Source: Stachybotrys elegans (Eukaryota; Ascomycota; Sordariomycetes; Hypocreales; Stachybotryaceae). Taken from it: a stretch of DNA of 64,000 nucleotides. Shown here in pieces: positions 1 through 12,530 of this stretch. The position numbers were made by a program, and so were the translations under genes. Position 1 is the first letter of the stretch. The number at the start of each line of letters is the position of its first letter. The notes below the pieces were generated by a model that was given only the letters and a program-made list of their open reading frames with translations, was not told where the DNA came from and searched no databases. The stretch is from assembly GCA_020746835.1 (NCBI GenBank), contig JAGPNK010000007.1:1287501-1351500 (forward strand), given 5' to 3'.

Positions 1-421
1 GTTGGCAATCTGGTGCCCATGATCTATGCCTATTGTTGGTTTGTACAGACTCAGCCACCGGGTGCTCGGGATTGAAGCAGTTCCGAACATCGCAGAGGTG
101 GCTGATTTGCTGGGCCGGCTGGGGATTCTGCCCATTAAAGTCCACGTATGCTATGTTGTGCATCGTGAACGAACGTTGGATCCTTGTGTTTGGGGGCGGG
201 GTGTACTTGTAAATCCTGTATCCATTGGTGTTGAAGTTGCCGGTGTATTGCCAGCAGTTCATGCCTTGGGGGGGCGGGACGATGATGGCGGTGTTTTGTA
301 GGCGCTGGCCGGTGATGTTCGCGCAGAGAGGCTGATAAGTGATGATGATAAGCGGTAGGGAGTCCGAGGTGGAGGGTCGGTGCCGTCGCGTACCGACGCT
401 GTGGAAAACTTCCTGTGACTG
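1..421 (-). CDS. His-Me finger (zinc-binding, homing-endonuclease-like) protein, partial
   Basis: This minus-strand frame is open from the window edge up to an in-frame stop at 422-424. It is cut at its 3' end, and its 5' start is unresolved. The only in-frame ATG is at 262 and gives MNCWQYTGNFNTNGYRIYKY; an upstream exon joined near 400 is equally possible. The opening resembles the CW..TG....GY start of HNH/His-Me nucleases. Further on comes SHLCDVRNCFNPEHPVAES, then TNNRH and a late Cys. The spacing H-x-C-x4-C-x4-H-x8-N matches the first zinc site and catalytic His/Asn of I-PpoI (H98, C100, C105, H110, N119; family knowledge). I infer a DNA-nicking or DNA-binding domain of the zf-His_Me_endon type. 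Fungal nuclear genomes carry many such solitary domains of unknown role. The domain call is firm; the gene model and any function are not. Confidence 0.6.
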
Positions 422-424
422 CTA

Positions 425-1909
425 CCACACTCCAACTCCGCTTGAGAGAACATCCTTGTGCAATCTTTGATAAAGATGAACTAACGATGCACAACCAACG
501 CTGGGCCACGCAGGCGTGGCGGCCCCAGCTGCCGGAATCGAAGAAGCTGTTCCCGAAGTTCGAAAAGGTGACTCGTTGCAAAATGTCTTCTAGACACACA
601 GGTCCAGAAGAAAGCGTTCAAATAACAAGAAGAGGCTGTGGCCCGAGGGTGGCATGATCCATGGTGATTAGCTGTGGGAGCTGGCGTGAGCTGGCGGGAG
701 CTGGCGGGATTTTCTTGGTTGTTTCTTGGGTCGTTTGAATGGGTCATTTCGCTATCAACTCGGGTGCCCATCCACTCATGACACGACATCGTGTAGACAG
801 CTAAGGCAACGACGTATAGCAAACATCCAATATGTCGGAAGCCTGAGGGATGTGCTGAAGTTGCACACTATCATGCGATGCGAAGCTGCCCGTGGTTGTG
901 TGAGAAGAGGCCACATGATGTGTGGCATTGCCAACAGCCCGTCGGGATGTCAAACGTGAGAAAAGATTTTTGAAAAGCAAGAGTTGGGGCCTTTTAGGCC
1001 TGGTACCTGCCAGGGAGCATGGTAACACGATGACTTCTTGAAGTCATTCAAGGAATCTTTGTCTTGTTGGATCCAAAGGAGGATCTAGCTGCAGATATAT
1101 ATATATGCCTCTTTGTCCGTGAATCACAACCATGCGTTGATGTGGTTCACTATTCACCGAAGTATAATTGTTTGCTTGTCAGTGTCCATCAGGAGCCCTG
1201 TGGTCGCTCCGCAGCAGCCGGAGGCTGGCAATGCCACCAAAGACCGCACAAGATGGCAGTTATTCACCGGCAAGCATGGACCTATTCACAATAATGGAAC
1301 AGTAGAAGCCTACTTTCAATGACCTCAACGGGCTTGGTGCTGCTTCCTACGCTTGGCCCCAGTGTGGTTAACATGAACCCCTATGTTACCACACTTCCCC
1401 TCGGGAACGCCAGAGCCCATCTCATCGGACAGATTAGCCGGGCTCTGAGCACGCGCTTCCACCACCGGCCACTCGCTCTGCCTTCAAAGGGAGAAACACC
1501 TCTCCGGTGCCTGGCCTCGCTGAACATGGCAGAACCTTGAGAGTCCGTCCGCATGCACACGAATACACCGAACCACGGTGCTCCCGTGCCCTGTTCGTGC
1601 ACATCTTGTGAGACTCGTTCTCATCTCTGGCAGCGTACCTGCCGTGGTCAAGCCTGGTGCACTCACTCACACTGGGATCAGACAAGCCATTGCCGCACGG
1701 TGGACTCATTAAGAACCACTTGAGGATGAGTCGTCGGAAGAGGACAGGTTGTGACAAGCAACGCCATGCCATGTACGGGAGCATCCTTTTTTCTCTTTAC
1801 CCTTTTCCTCGCCTTCGCCTTCGCCTTCGTCTTCGTCTTCGCCCTTGTTCTGTCGGCACTCTTATTGCCCATGTTGCCTGTATTTTTTGTAAGCCAGCGT
1901 CAGTCTTGG
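425..1909. other. Intergenic stretch, no gene seen
   Basis: About 1.5 kb between the His-Me finger gene and the serine esterase. I see only short overlapping open frames without coding character, a short AT run near 1096-1106, and a CTTCGC/CTTCGT microsatellite near 1810-1850. A minus-strand open frame at 1910-2143 with coding-like composition lies just downstream of the esterase stop. It begins with GTG and I could not join it to the esterase with a good donor site. Confidence 0.5.
1808..1850. repeat. Hexanucleotide microsatellite (CTTCGC/CTTCGT)n
   Basis: Six-base units CTTCGC then CTTCGT repeat imperfectly. They give misleading alternating-residue open frames on both strands. No function is implied. 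Confidence 0.75.
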
Positions 1910-2079
1910 TCATACATCAAGCTTGAGGGCCTCATCAATTATAGCATCATTGGCAGCAGATCTAATCTCCGCAAGAAGCCTGTATATGCCAGTTAGCCAG
2001 TTGTAAAAACGTTCGTTTTGGGCCACGGGTATTTCATCACGCGAAATCGTGACCAACTTCATCAATTCTCTTTGTTCCT

Positions 2080-4218
2080 CTACTGTATAGAATAATCCAT
2101 TGACTCGACAACTGCGCGAACAGACAAGTCGTCCTCTATCCACTGAAGTATCCGACTGCTCACATCGCCGACAAGCCTATCGTAGTGTGGGCCTGGAAAG
2201 AAGAGGCTTGTGTGAGCGCTCACTTCATCCATGCCGTCCATGTATATGTCCACCCAAGTTGGGTCCGAGTAGCCATTACGGCTGCGTGGAATTGTACAGA
2301 ACTTGCGCAGTTTCTTTGGTTTGTCTCCTTCGACGGATCGCGGCGCTGATGAAGCTGTGTCTGCGATACTGGCCTGCTCCAGATGGAGCTCTAGTTCAGT
2401 CTGGGACGGAGCCTGCTGCGTCTCAAGGCGGTCCTTGTCCTGTTCTTTCTGACGTCTCTGTTGATCCTTGGACTCTCTCTGTTGTTCCTTCTGCGCTTCC
2501 TTGTCTGCTTTCTTCCGACGTTTCTGTAGTAGCTTCTCCCGCTCCCTTAGGGCCTTCTCACGGTCCTTGAGGGCATTTTCATAGTTGCGCTGTAGTCGCC
2601 GTGACTCCTTCTCGGCCTGCTTACGCATGTCTTTGTCCGTGTAAAGACCAAGATCTGGCAAAACGGGCGGGGTGGGCGGCTCGGGGATGGGTGGTAGGTC
2701 AGCCTCAATCTGATCAAGGCCAGTTTGAGTGGCCGATGCCAGGGTCGTCTCAGTGGCTTGCTGCTCGGAAGGTCTCTCGGGCAACGCTTGCGATGTGTGA
2801 ATATCAGGCTGTTCACTTGGCGGATCAGGAGAATGATGAGGTTCATCGGGGCTAGACTTGAGCTCTGTGGTTGGGTGTGAATCATCCTCTGCTGATATTC
2901 CCTTTACGTCCCGGAGGCCGAATGTGCCTGCGGGGGTATCGGGCGGCTTACTAGACGGTGACAGAGAGGGAGAGATCAGGTTTAAATCCGATTCACTGGC
3001 ACCGGGTGTGCCTCCAGAGAGGATGCTGGCGGGTATGTCTCCAGAACGCAAGGCTTCATCCGTGTTTGCATCCGTATTCGACAGAGACGATTTTGATTTC
3101 TTGGGTCTGCCTGGAGAGATCGTATAATAGTTCAAGAATCGAACGCGTGAGGGAGCATTTTGGGCATGGCTCTCGGTCAAAGCGCGGATCTGATCAACGT
3201 CCTCGAGAGCACGAATTTTGTTATACCTTTTGTTGAGGGCTGGGTAGTCAGCCATGGCGCCCGCGTATTCCAGGTGGGAAACGACATGATTGCGAAGCGC
3301 ACGGTAAAGCCCTTCAGATCTATGCTTTTGGGCAAAGTTGCCAAGCCTTGAGAAAAAGGACTGTTCCCGGAACTCATTATCGTTAAAGAAATGAGGGTTG
3401 TAGGAGGGGTCAGACGGGGGTATGGAATTGGAGCTGACGGCTGATAATAATGATTGTGAGTCCATGGGGCTGAGGTCAGTTGGGGTTGGTTGGGCATTCC
3501 CAGTCCCGGGTGAAGAAGCATCACCGGCAGAGTCCTCCTGAGGTGCAAATAGACTGGCGAGACCGGATGCAATGATGCCAGGATGAAGACCTAGGAAGGG
3601 GGTATCAAGAGACAGGGTGCCGAGGATGCGATGCTGGAGAGGGTGTGAATTGTAGGGATTTTGGTTTGGCTGGATAATCTGTTAGTCGGCGCTGTATGTA
3701 TACCTGGGGTGAGGGGTTACCTTGAGAACGACATCAGCCGCAACCAACCCACCCATGGAATGACCGATGAGTATAACGTCTGTATGAGGGGATTCATGGG
3801 GCCGGAGCCAAGCGCTGAAGTTGTCCCTAGCTACCTCCATGGCACGGTAGCACTTGTACCGAGGGTATATCTTGGTATGGACAGCATGGGTTTCAGCCAA
3901 TGCGTCCTTGAGGAACTCGTGAACATGATAGGGGAAGGACTGGAAGGACTGAGCATTGCCGTAGAAGCCGTGAATATAGATGAGGAGCAGGATACGGCGT
4001 CGTCGAACCGAACCAGAACCGGTTTCAACGTCAACGGTAGAGGGCGCCAGCGACTGTGTGGAAGCCGAGCGAGGGTCGTCGGCAAACGCAGATATGGAGC
4101 CTGGCATGGGTCCCGGAGGCGAGGCCGAGCCGGAGTGGAAGGAAGTCTGAGACGGGGGCCGGTATGGAGGCGGCGGCTGCAGGTACGCGTCCTGTGACTT
4201 GAGGCCAGGAGACGCCAT
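2080..4218 (-). CDS. DUF676-type serine esterase / alpha-beta hydrolase
   Basis: Two exons: 4218-3721 and 3669-2080 (intron 3670-3720, 51 nt), giving about 695 aa. A closer acceptor at 3679 would leave a 42-nt intron with the branch site on top of the AG, so I prefer the longer one. Residues 1-60 are Pro/Ser-rich. The hydrolase core follows: LIYIHGFYGNAQSF, then the nucleophile elbow GHSMGG (Ser154), then DTPFLGLHPG. A low-complexity middle (about 270-400) leads to a charged coiled coil rich in Glu/Lys/Arg/Gln (about 500-600). The C-terminus has DPTWVDIYMDGMDEVSAHTS and a PGPHYDRLVGDVSSRI stretch, probably carrying the catalytic His. The family is mostly uncharacterised lipase/esterase-like proteins; the substrate is unknown. 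The ending just after this His-containing segment supports the stop at 2080. Confidence 0.85.
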
Positions 4219-4715
4219 TGTTTGGGTGTCAAGAGGCCCCAGGAGGCCCCGGGCCTATGCAACGGTGGCAGCAGTTGTTGGTGTTGGGTGGAGGATTATG
4301 GTCTGAATATCCGATAGCTGCTGTGACGATAAGAGGAAAATGTTCCGCAAGGATGGTGGTGGCAGCGAATGATGATTTCGTTCGACTCCCAGATTTGATT
4401 GTTATCGCTATCGCTAGGTAGGTCCCCTGTGGCTTCACTGGCCTAGGCTGAAGGAGGACAGGGACAAGACTAGACGGCGCCGTGCTGGCTTGGATGGATG
4501 GCGGGTGTGTGTCGATTGGTAGGTGAGACACGGTTGGTGCAGAGGATTGACTACAAATGAGCAGGCCAAATGGGTGAGTCAGGCACACATGTGTACTGAT
4601 AGTTGCGACAGCTAGGTTGTGAAGGGTGAAACGAAGGCGCCTGAAGTGAATCAGTTTAACATAAGATGCCGCGACAACTACAGCGACGACAGACTCGTTG
4701 CGATAACAACAGCTC

Positions 4716-4753
4716 CGGTCCCGGTCCCGGTCCTGGTCCTGGTCCTGGTCCTG
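4716..4753. repeat. Hexanucleotide microsatellite (GGTCCC/GGTCCT)n
   Basis: Six tandem GGTCCY units with a C-to-T drift along the array. No function is implied. Confidence 0.8.
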
Positions 4754-5473
4754 ATGTTGTTTTGGGGATGCCTGTCGCAAAGGACGGAGATTTCACATGG
4801 CATGGCATACGTCACGGGTGGCTTTGCTGCGATACTAAATTACCAGGCGAGAGAGGGGAAGTGGAAGCATGGATGGACGGATGGGACAAGCAATGATCTG
4901 CGGCACCGGCGTCCACATTGCAAGTACATTGTACATTATTTGAGCAACACGGCGGTGGGTACGCCTTCTTGCTGCGGCATTGATGTATCCAAATCTGTCT
5001 CCCGGGTAGCCATCATGGTATGAGGGCTCAAATCATCGAGTGAAGAGCGTGAGAGAATGGTCCCACCGCACGCATGCACGGTGACAGGATAATAAGCAGC
5101 ACTAGAGGTGCGATGCGCAGCAAGCGTGCTTTCTTGGGTGACTGGTCGTGAGGGACGAGATTGGTGTTTTGAAACAAGCGGCCCCAGGCCGGACCCTGAA
5201 TGGAGAAGAAGAAAAAAATCGATAACGAGGCCATCTGCGTCACCAATCACTTACGCCAGCTCGGTGGAGGATGCAGCAACGATAGAGACGTGGCTAGCCT
5301 GTTTCTGCTGCATCCATGCCCAGAGATGGAGAGGTGGGAGAACCCTTTTCTGCAAGGCCACGCGTAGGTGCATTAGGAGGAGGTTGTGATGCAGGTCTGA
5401 GAGCCGACCAATACACATCATCTTGGAGTGAATACGAGGTATCGTGCGTGGATGTGATGGAGGAGCTGCGGGT

Positions 5474-5499
5474 ATCCATCCATCCATGCATCCATCCAT
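5474..5499. repeat. CATC tetranucleotide repeat
   Basis: Interrupted CATC units (a TGCA interruption in the middle). A simple sequence repeat in a promoter region. Confidence 0.7.
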
Positions 5500-7074
5500 T
5501 TGTGCTTTGCGAAATCCTGCCTACGGAGCACTCGCGAGTCGCGACGTGTCGCCGAAGCAAGAATTGCATCCTGCCTCCTCCAGCTTTCTCCGAACCTCCT
5601 TGTTCCTGCGGACGCATCCTTTCTTCCCTTAACCCTCACCTCACCTCACTTCACTTCACCTTCCCGCACAAGTGCCCACCAATCAAGCCGTTGGAGGAAG
5701 CTCAGGCCTCCTTGGTCGGAGGGGGCGGAGAGAGGGAAAAGCGACTATTATATATACTAGGCCCAATTGCCATCGGGATACAACCATGGTCACATCGTGA
5801 AGCCTTGGCATTGGCTTGCGCAGAAGGAGGCCTGCCGTTTAGCGCCGGTGCAATTGGCTGAGGCTATCCAGGAACCCTGTCAAGCGAAATTATCATACCC
5901 ATAATTTGCAGCACCACATGGGACGCACAAGCCGAGCATAATACGGCTTGTTTGATTAGACACATTCCCACCCTCAAACTGCTCCAATCCCATGCATCCA
6001 TTGTGTTTGTGCTGCTAGACTAGGTACGGACGTGGAAGCCAAAGAGGAGGAACAGGCAAGGAAGCTCCAGATTGCCTTTGCCTGTCCCTGCACATGGCTG
6101 GTACCTGTTCCTTCCCCTTACCGGGTGCGGCCAGTACCTAATTAATTGACTGAGGTGGTGCTTGGTGTCGTCCTCTCTCCACTCGAGGCCGGGTATCTTC
6201 ATCTTGCATCTGTCAGCTTCTTGTCTTTTCTTTCTTCCCTCCTTGCCTCGCTTTTCCTCCTTGCCTGCGCCGCCCACGCCGCGTTTCTCTCGTGCCAACC
6301 GTTTATCGCCGTGGTGCTCGACATGCCATCAGCTCACTCGCCCACAGTCCGGAGTGGCTGATGCACAAAAACTTCCACCAGCAGCCGCCGCAGCCAAAAG
6401 AAAGAGAGCCGAACAAGGGGAAACGGATAGAGAGGGCGAGAAGAAGAGGAAGAAAAATAGGGCGACATCAATTGCTCGACACCGGAACCGCCGCCTGAGC
6501 AGGGTAGAAAGCGAACATTACCGAGCAAGCCCAACTGATTTGGAGAACGACATCTGGAAAAGACGCGACGATCTCCCAGTCCAGCCGCCTTTTTTCACCG
6601 TCTTCCTACCCGAACCCGTCTTTTTGGTCCCCCTTGGTCCCTAGCGGATCGCAAATACGAGGAGGGCCGCTGCACCTTGCAGCCAACGCACAACCACCAA
6701 GCCCGACGAACCCTCACATTGTACTTCCCGCGACCTTTTATCTGACTGGGCTGCGCCGCAACACACGCCCCATCAATCCAACGGACAGATCATTCTTCTG
6801 TACCACCACGCTCCTTGGACTCGTTTTCCTGCATCCGGACCAGGACGTCGCCGCCGCTCTCTACTGTTTGCTTCGATCGATCTAGCCCCAAGGTTCCTAA
6901 ACGGGACCATGCCGAGCCGCTAATTCTAGAACGTCACTTTTTTCGTCCTTTCTGCTGTCTCTCAGCCACATTCGCTACGGAGTACCTACCTCATAGCTCT
7001 CCACCACAATACGAACTGGACAAGGGCTTTCACTCGCTAGCTGGGCACTGCCGCCCGCACCTTCCTTTGCAGCC

Positions 7075-8911
7075 ATGACTAAGTCAACTCCCGCTGGGTC
7101 TTCACTCTCTCAGACCCTCGGCGACGGCGATTCCATATCCAAACCGGATTCCAGCTCCAGTTCCAGTCCTGATTCCAACTCCCACGCTCGTTCTCACGCA
7201 CACAGCCATAATCACCAGCCGGGCTTTTCGCCGCACCACCACCGCCACCACGACAGCCATCACCATTCCGACATACCCAGCGGCGCCAGCAGCAACGACA
7301 TCGGCAACAGTGCATCATCCGCCGCTACTGACGCCAGCGACCACGACCGTCAGCACTTAGACCTCCGCCAGGAACCTGTCGCTGCCGGCATAGATACCGC
7401 GCCGTTCGTTACCCAAGTTATACAAACTGTTTCGCTCGTTCAATACGTCGACGCCTCGGGCCGACCGATACAGACCCAAACCCTCCTCGCGCCGCCCAAT
7501 ACCGTCCTTGTCGACCCGGTCTCTGGCAATACTATCCCACTGCCAGTCCCGGACGACTTGCCGGCCCCAACCGCACCGGCACCCAACCCAGCTCCAAGCG
7601 ACGATGCTGCGCCTGATGGCGACTCTGAATCCATGAATTTGACCAGCCCGCTCAACACGTCGTCGCCGGCACCCACCCAGAATCCTCTTCCTCCCCTACT
7701 ACCTCCGCCATCATCCGATTTAATATCCGCCTTGCCGCTGCCCATATCCAACTCTCTTTTACCGGCACCAGCGCCGCCAACTGCAGACCCTTCAGTCTCG
7801 TCCGCTCCTTTGCCCCCCCCTCCTCAGTTTCCATCGATCAGTAATCATGTGAATACAACCGGTAAGGAGTTGCACCCAGAATACATGTTTACATTCGTGA
7901 GGCGTTTGAGCTGACACACTACTCTGAATAGCTCCTTCAGCTATCGCTTCATTGTCGTCAGCAAATGTTTCTGCAGCTGCGATTACGACTTCAAGAACAT
8001 CACTGTCGCCGACTTCGCTATTCGAATCGATCGAGTCAACCTCGACGACGATCCAGTCGACTTCATTTGCAACCTCTGTTTCTTCGTCCATCTATACTAC
8101 CATTTCGTCGGATTTCTCCTCTTCGACGTTGAGCGCTACCTCGTCCACTTCGGTCAGCATACTAGGAGAAGGAGGATTTGAGGGAGGGAGCAATGCGCCT
8201 GATGTAGTGCCCGAAAACCCGAGCAGCACTTCGGGTAGCACGCCATCTGGTGACAGTCTCTCTCCCGAAGATAGACAAGTCATCGGGGGCGTTGTGGGGG
8301 GCATTGCCGGTGCTGCACTATTTGCCGTCCTGATATTGTTCATTTTCCGACGCAGGCGAGGCAAGGGTGGTCTGTTCGGAGTCTTCGGTACCAATAACAG
8401 AGGCCTCATAACGGACGGCGGATCTGCCTCCGGGCCCGCAATGACGGAACGATCACCGACCTCTGCGGTCTCGGCTACCCTGTCCCGTCTCACCAGCAGA
8501 GGGCCGCCTCCGGTGCCGGCGACCTCATCCGCGACGGGAGAGAGGGGTTTCTACAGAGTGTCGGGCAGGAAACTGCCATCAGTGCTCCAAGTGGGTGGTG
8601 ACGGATACACTGATCCCCGCGAGAGCGTCATGAGCGGTGTATCCGATTACTACAGGGGCTCTCAAGAGTTTAACCCTGGCACTGGAGGTTCGGCCCGTCT
8701 TGCGCTTGGTTCACCGATGCGGCCCGTCAGTGGTATCCCCATCATGCGTACAGGTCCAGTTCGTCACGTCGTGCCGGAGAACCCATTCGAATCCAATCCT
8801 TTCCTCGATCCCTCGTCACCACCACCCACGCTTGAAGATCCACTGGGCCGAACACTGGTTACTCAGGACGGTTCAAGAGGTTCTGGTTCCCGATTCCAGG
8901 AGAGGCTTTAG
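7075..8911 (+). CDS. Ser/Thr/Pro-rich single-pass membrane protein (Mid2/Wsc-sensor-like topology)
   Basis: Exons 7075-7861 and 7932-8911 join across a GTAAGG...AATAG intron to give about 588 aa. Residues 1-120 are Ser/His/Asp-rich. Residues about 120-265 are Pro-rich, and a long Ser/Thr-rich mucin-like stretch runs to about 360. One strong membrane span, VIGGVVGGIAGAALFAVLIL, is followed by a positive stop-transfer FRRRR and a cytosolic tail with Pro/Ser/Gly motifs ending RFQERL. This is the layout of fungal cell-wall stress sensors and other O-glycosylated surface proteins. The odd point is that the first exon starts MTKSTPAGSS with no visible signal peptide, so either an unseen upstream exon exists or the protein inserts by its single span. 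The function is inferred from layout only. Confidence 0.75.
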
Positions 8912-11900
8912 AAGAATCCCTCCGTGACGCCGCAACACGCTGACGAAGTTACCTGCATCATGCTTCCCTCTTTTGCTTTTCTTTATTCTTGTTAGATACC
9001 GATACCTCGGGCGTCAACATGCCATGCGTGTGCACAATGTTGGTCGGGAATCGTGTTATTGAGCGTTGAGACGGAACCGCTTGGAGTCTTGGTCTGCATT
9101 GTTCTGAACCAGAAATTTGAGGGAGGCCGAACCTGGCGACATCCAGGTTGATATTCTAATGTCCATTCTCACGACAAGTCAAAGCATCTTCGCAAGCGAG
9201 CGGCGCGTACAGATGGTAACGCTCAATTTTTTTCTTCTTATTTGCTTTCTTTGGATCATTGCCTACTTCTTTCTCTGTAAATATTGAGATACCTGTCGAT
9301 AGACGCTTAGCCAACTGCGGTTGAGCATCGAAGAACGCGGAAATTGATACTGTTCGACGGAACTTCAGGTTAGGTCTATTGATGCCGGTGCCTCTCGGAC
9401 GTGAGTCACGTAATGGTTATTCTAGCTGATGGATGTGGCATCAAGCCAGCCTGGTATGTGGTGTGAGTAAATGAAGCAACCTTTACCCCAAGAACGTCCC
9501 GTGGGTTCCGATAAAGCAAGCTTCTGTCATTAGAGGCTTCGGAAATTTGTGAATTACGGTAGCGATGATGCATAGTGCGGCCTGAGACTTCTGAGACACA
9601 AGTGAAACCGGGATCGTAGCCCTCTCACGAGACAAACTCCTGACCAAGCCACCTCCCCAAAGGTGTGCCTAGGCAGGGGAAGAATAATACAGCAGGGCAA
9701 AAAACTCCGCACGGAGTCAATGAATGACAAATCGGCGCACTGCAGCCGATGTATGTGATGGGCGTTTATCGTGGAGGGGCTTTGTGAAACAGCTAGAGAG
9801 AGCCGCCAAGAAGTTGCGACATGTCAGACTTGCACCCAAGTACCAGAGATGGTGGGCCATCAGACAAAGAAAAATCGGCCAAGCGATGAAGCAAAGAGGG
9901 AAAACAATCTGCAAACATGATTGAAGGGATTTGTACGCTTGGCTAGGCACTGAATTTATTAGTATTGTGACTGCCTATCTTATGTGTAATGATGATGGGG
10001 CGGGCCGGCACATGGACGTCTATTGCTGTGATGGGTTAGCCCTGTGGTTAATATTAAGTATAAGGTTTCCGTTCCCACTACTGTTTCCTGGCCCTGGTGT
10101 AGAAGGCGTAGAATGTCTGGCGGAGATTTACTTCACCAGGGCGTCCGGGATATGCAAATCCCGAGATCTTGATACCATGACGAGGAACGGAGAGTATGTT
10201 CCCTGCCGAGAGAGCGTACATATATAAAAATGGGTTTGCAGGGTGGGTTCTGGAGGCGGAGTTGCGGAGAAACAAGCAGGATAGAGTTTTGGGAAAGAAA
10301 TGCAACCTAGTACGTATTCAACGTGTACGGCGCCCGTCTGGAGTCCAAGGGGGATGAGAGAGGAGAGGCCGAAATAGGATGTGGTGCACTCCTCTCTTGG
10401 CTGTCCTCGGGCCCTGACATGCCCATTTGCAGAAAACAGACAGATATGTACATACAGTCGTCCGAACCCCACCAGACATGTGTTGTGTTGGCACGGACCC
10501 CAGAAAGTAGCTTACCTCGTTGTCTCGCCTGGGCCAGGGTGCATTGTCCGAGGTCGACGGGTGGGTGGCGCGAGCACAAGTTCCATTGGCTGGAGCCGGT
10601 ATCACTTTTCGAAAGGGCTGCCAACCTAACACCTATTCACGATGGAAGGATGCATGATGGAGCCCCTGGACGGCACGGCAAGGGGGGGGGCAGGTAAACG
10701 GTGCGAGCCGAGAGGTCCGAGATGCTCTGGATGTGCCCTGGAAGAGGGAGCGGGAAAGGTATGTGACTGGCTGTGGTGGTGGGATTTAGTTTGCTCCTAG
10801 CTGAAGCAGGCCTGTATGTATCTTTGCCAGCTCTGCATTCCGGGCAGGTTTGAGCGAGCTGGATATGCCAGATAGGGCTGGGCGGTACACGGCGATGTTA
10901 GTACGGACATTCATGTCATTGGTATCGTCGTTGGTGAGGTCTGGTGGATATTGGATGGATAGGTAGGTAAGCATGCAGCATGCAACATGTCAGCCCATGC
11001 TTAGTAGCTATGGTGACGATTGAACAAAAGGATGAACCTGCCGAGGCAGCGCTTAAAAAGGAACGATACAGCTCACGGTGGTGATGCAAGTGCAACCAAC
11101 CCCTGGTCTACCCGCGAGGATCGGGAGCAGGGTCTGGAGTTGTTTTGTGGGCAATGGTGACACTGGCCCGCTGCTTGTCGAGAATCTACCAACCTGTTAG
11201 AGACGACTGGTTCTCTCCTCCCACCTACCTAGTACTTGCCCTCTTGGCCTGGTCCTTGATGATACATGGGGTGAGGGACCAACGCATCAGCATCTTGCCG
11301 CCTTTAAGGTACCGCCTCCCCTCCTTCTCTCTTGGCGAAGGAGGTCAGAACTTTTCTGATTTCCCCGACCTGTTCCTTTTCATCTCTTCCTCCCTCTCTG
11401 CTCCTTTCTCCTCGCCATCCCATATGTTTTCTATTATTATTAACATTTTTAGTATTTCACCTTCCCCTCTGTTTCTTGTCAACCGACTCCGACTCTCGGA
11501 ACAAAACATTTCCACTCGAGAGCTCAAGAGCTGCCCGAATAATACGCTTAGGTATGAGCATTAGCCCTCTCTCGTCGCTTCTCATTCGAGCGCGTGTCTT
11601 GCTCCCTCGTCCCGTCTCTGCCCAATCCTCTCCTCTCCTCTCCATACCGTGCGATTGGCGCTTAAGGGAAGGGAGGAGCCGAAAACGTGTGCAGCATGCG
11701 ACCATCCACACATTGCTCCTCTTCCATGTGGCTAACCGCCCGCTGTGCAGTAACTAATACATTGAACAATTCGAACGCCGGATACCAATACCGACCGCAA
11801 TCCACCTCATTCCTCCCTCCTTCGCGTACCCTATCTGTTCGAAGCTAGCTGCGGCCAGACTACACTTGTCTCGTCCGACTCCCCGCACTGGTTCGACGAT

Positions 11901-12530
11901 CAAGGGCTTGTCATTTTTGGTGTACTACCTCATAAGCCTGCCTGCCTACTTAGCCTTGGCACATCACGTTACCGCCCCAAAAAAATCCAGACACAGACGC
12001 TGGAAGCGCTCCGTCCAGAAGCAGAAACTGATTGATCGATCGAATATCAATCTGCAAGTCTGAGAACGGCATAGGATACGCACATCGTGGTGGAACAACA
12101 AACGGAAAAATAGAAAGCAAGGATAAAACCGGATAGGTATCATCAGCTCAGCCCGCCCACCCGCCAGCAGAGCTCAGCCTCTCCGACTGGTCCCCGCCGC
12201 TAAACCGCCCGCTGGCTGCCCCCCTCCTCCCCCCAAAACCCCTAAAAAGGTAGCGCCCGCTTGCGATTGGCGCCGCTCCCACCGTCCGCCGCTTCCCCTT
12301 GCAGTGGCGCCATCTCGGCACTAATACAGCTCTCATCCCATTGCAATCGAGCAGCACACACCACCCGCATCTTTCTTCCCATCCGATCCAATCCAAGCGT
12401 CATACGAAGCCGTGCACACCTATCTTCGATCGTTCTTCCGATTCCTCTCCCCAACGCCAACACCAACACCTATCCAGCAACAGATCTCAGCCGACCCTTT
12501 CCTCTCGAGCTGAACCGATCTCTCTCAGCC
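8912..12530. other. Intergenic region and probable long 5' leader of the Zn2Cys6 gene
   Basis: 3.6 kb without a supportable gene. The first few hundred bases are T-rich and fit the 3' UTR of the membrane protein gene. A G9 run occurs at 10682-10690. Pyrimidine-rich tracts (11313-11420, 11560-11640) and AT-poor sequence up to 12530 fit a long promoter and leader for the transcription factor. A small 66-aa open frame at 9724-9924 (+) is Arg/Lys-rich, but nothing supports it as a gene. Confidence 0.45.

Larger units (their letters stand above)
4219..7074. promoter_or_regulatory. Divergent intergenic region, no gene seen
   Basis: This 2.9 kb lies between the starts of the serine esterase (-) and the membrane sensor-like gene (+), so it must hold both promoters. 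It contains a GGTCCY hexamer repeat (4716-4753), a CATC tetramer repeat (5474-5499) and pyrimidine-rich tracts (5637-5665, 6210-6290) that fit a 5' leader. Open frames here (for example 5316-5861) overlap one another on both strands and show no domain. Confidence 0.5.

Noticed and set aside
1910..2143. Coding-like minus frame (ends EALKLDV) as a last exon of the esterase gene
   Set aside because: Its start is GTG, the only phase-compatible donor upstream is weak, and the strong GTGAGC donor would create an immediate stop. The esterase already ends right after its catalytic-His segment.
5474..5499. CATC repeats as a CRISPR-like or regulatory array
   Set aside because: Simple tetranucleotide repeat without spacers; CRISPR is not expected in a fungal nucleus.
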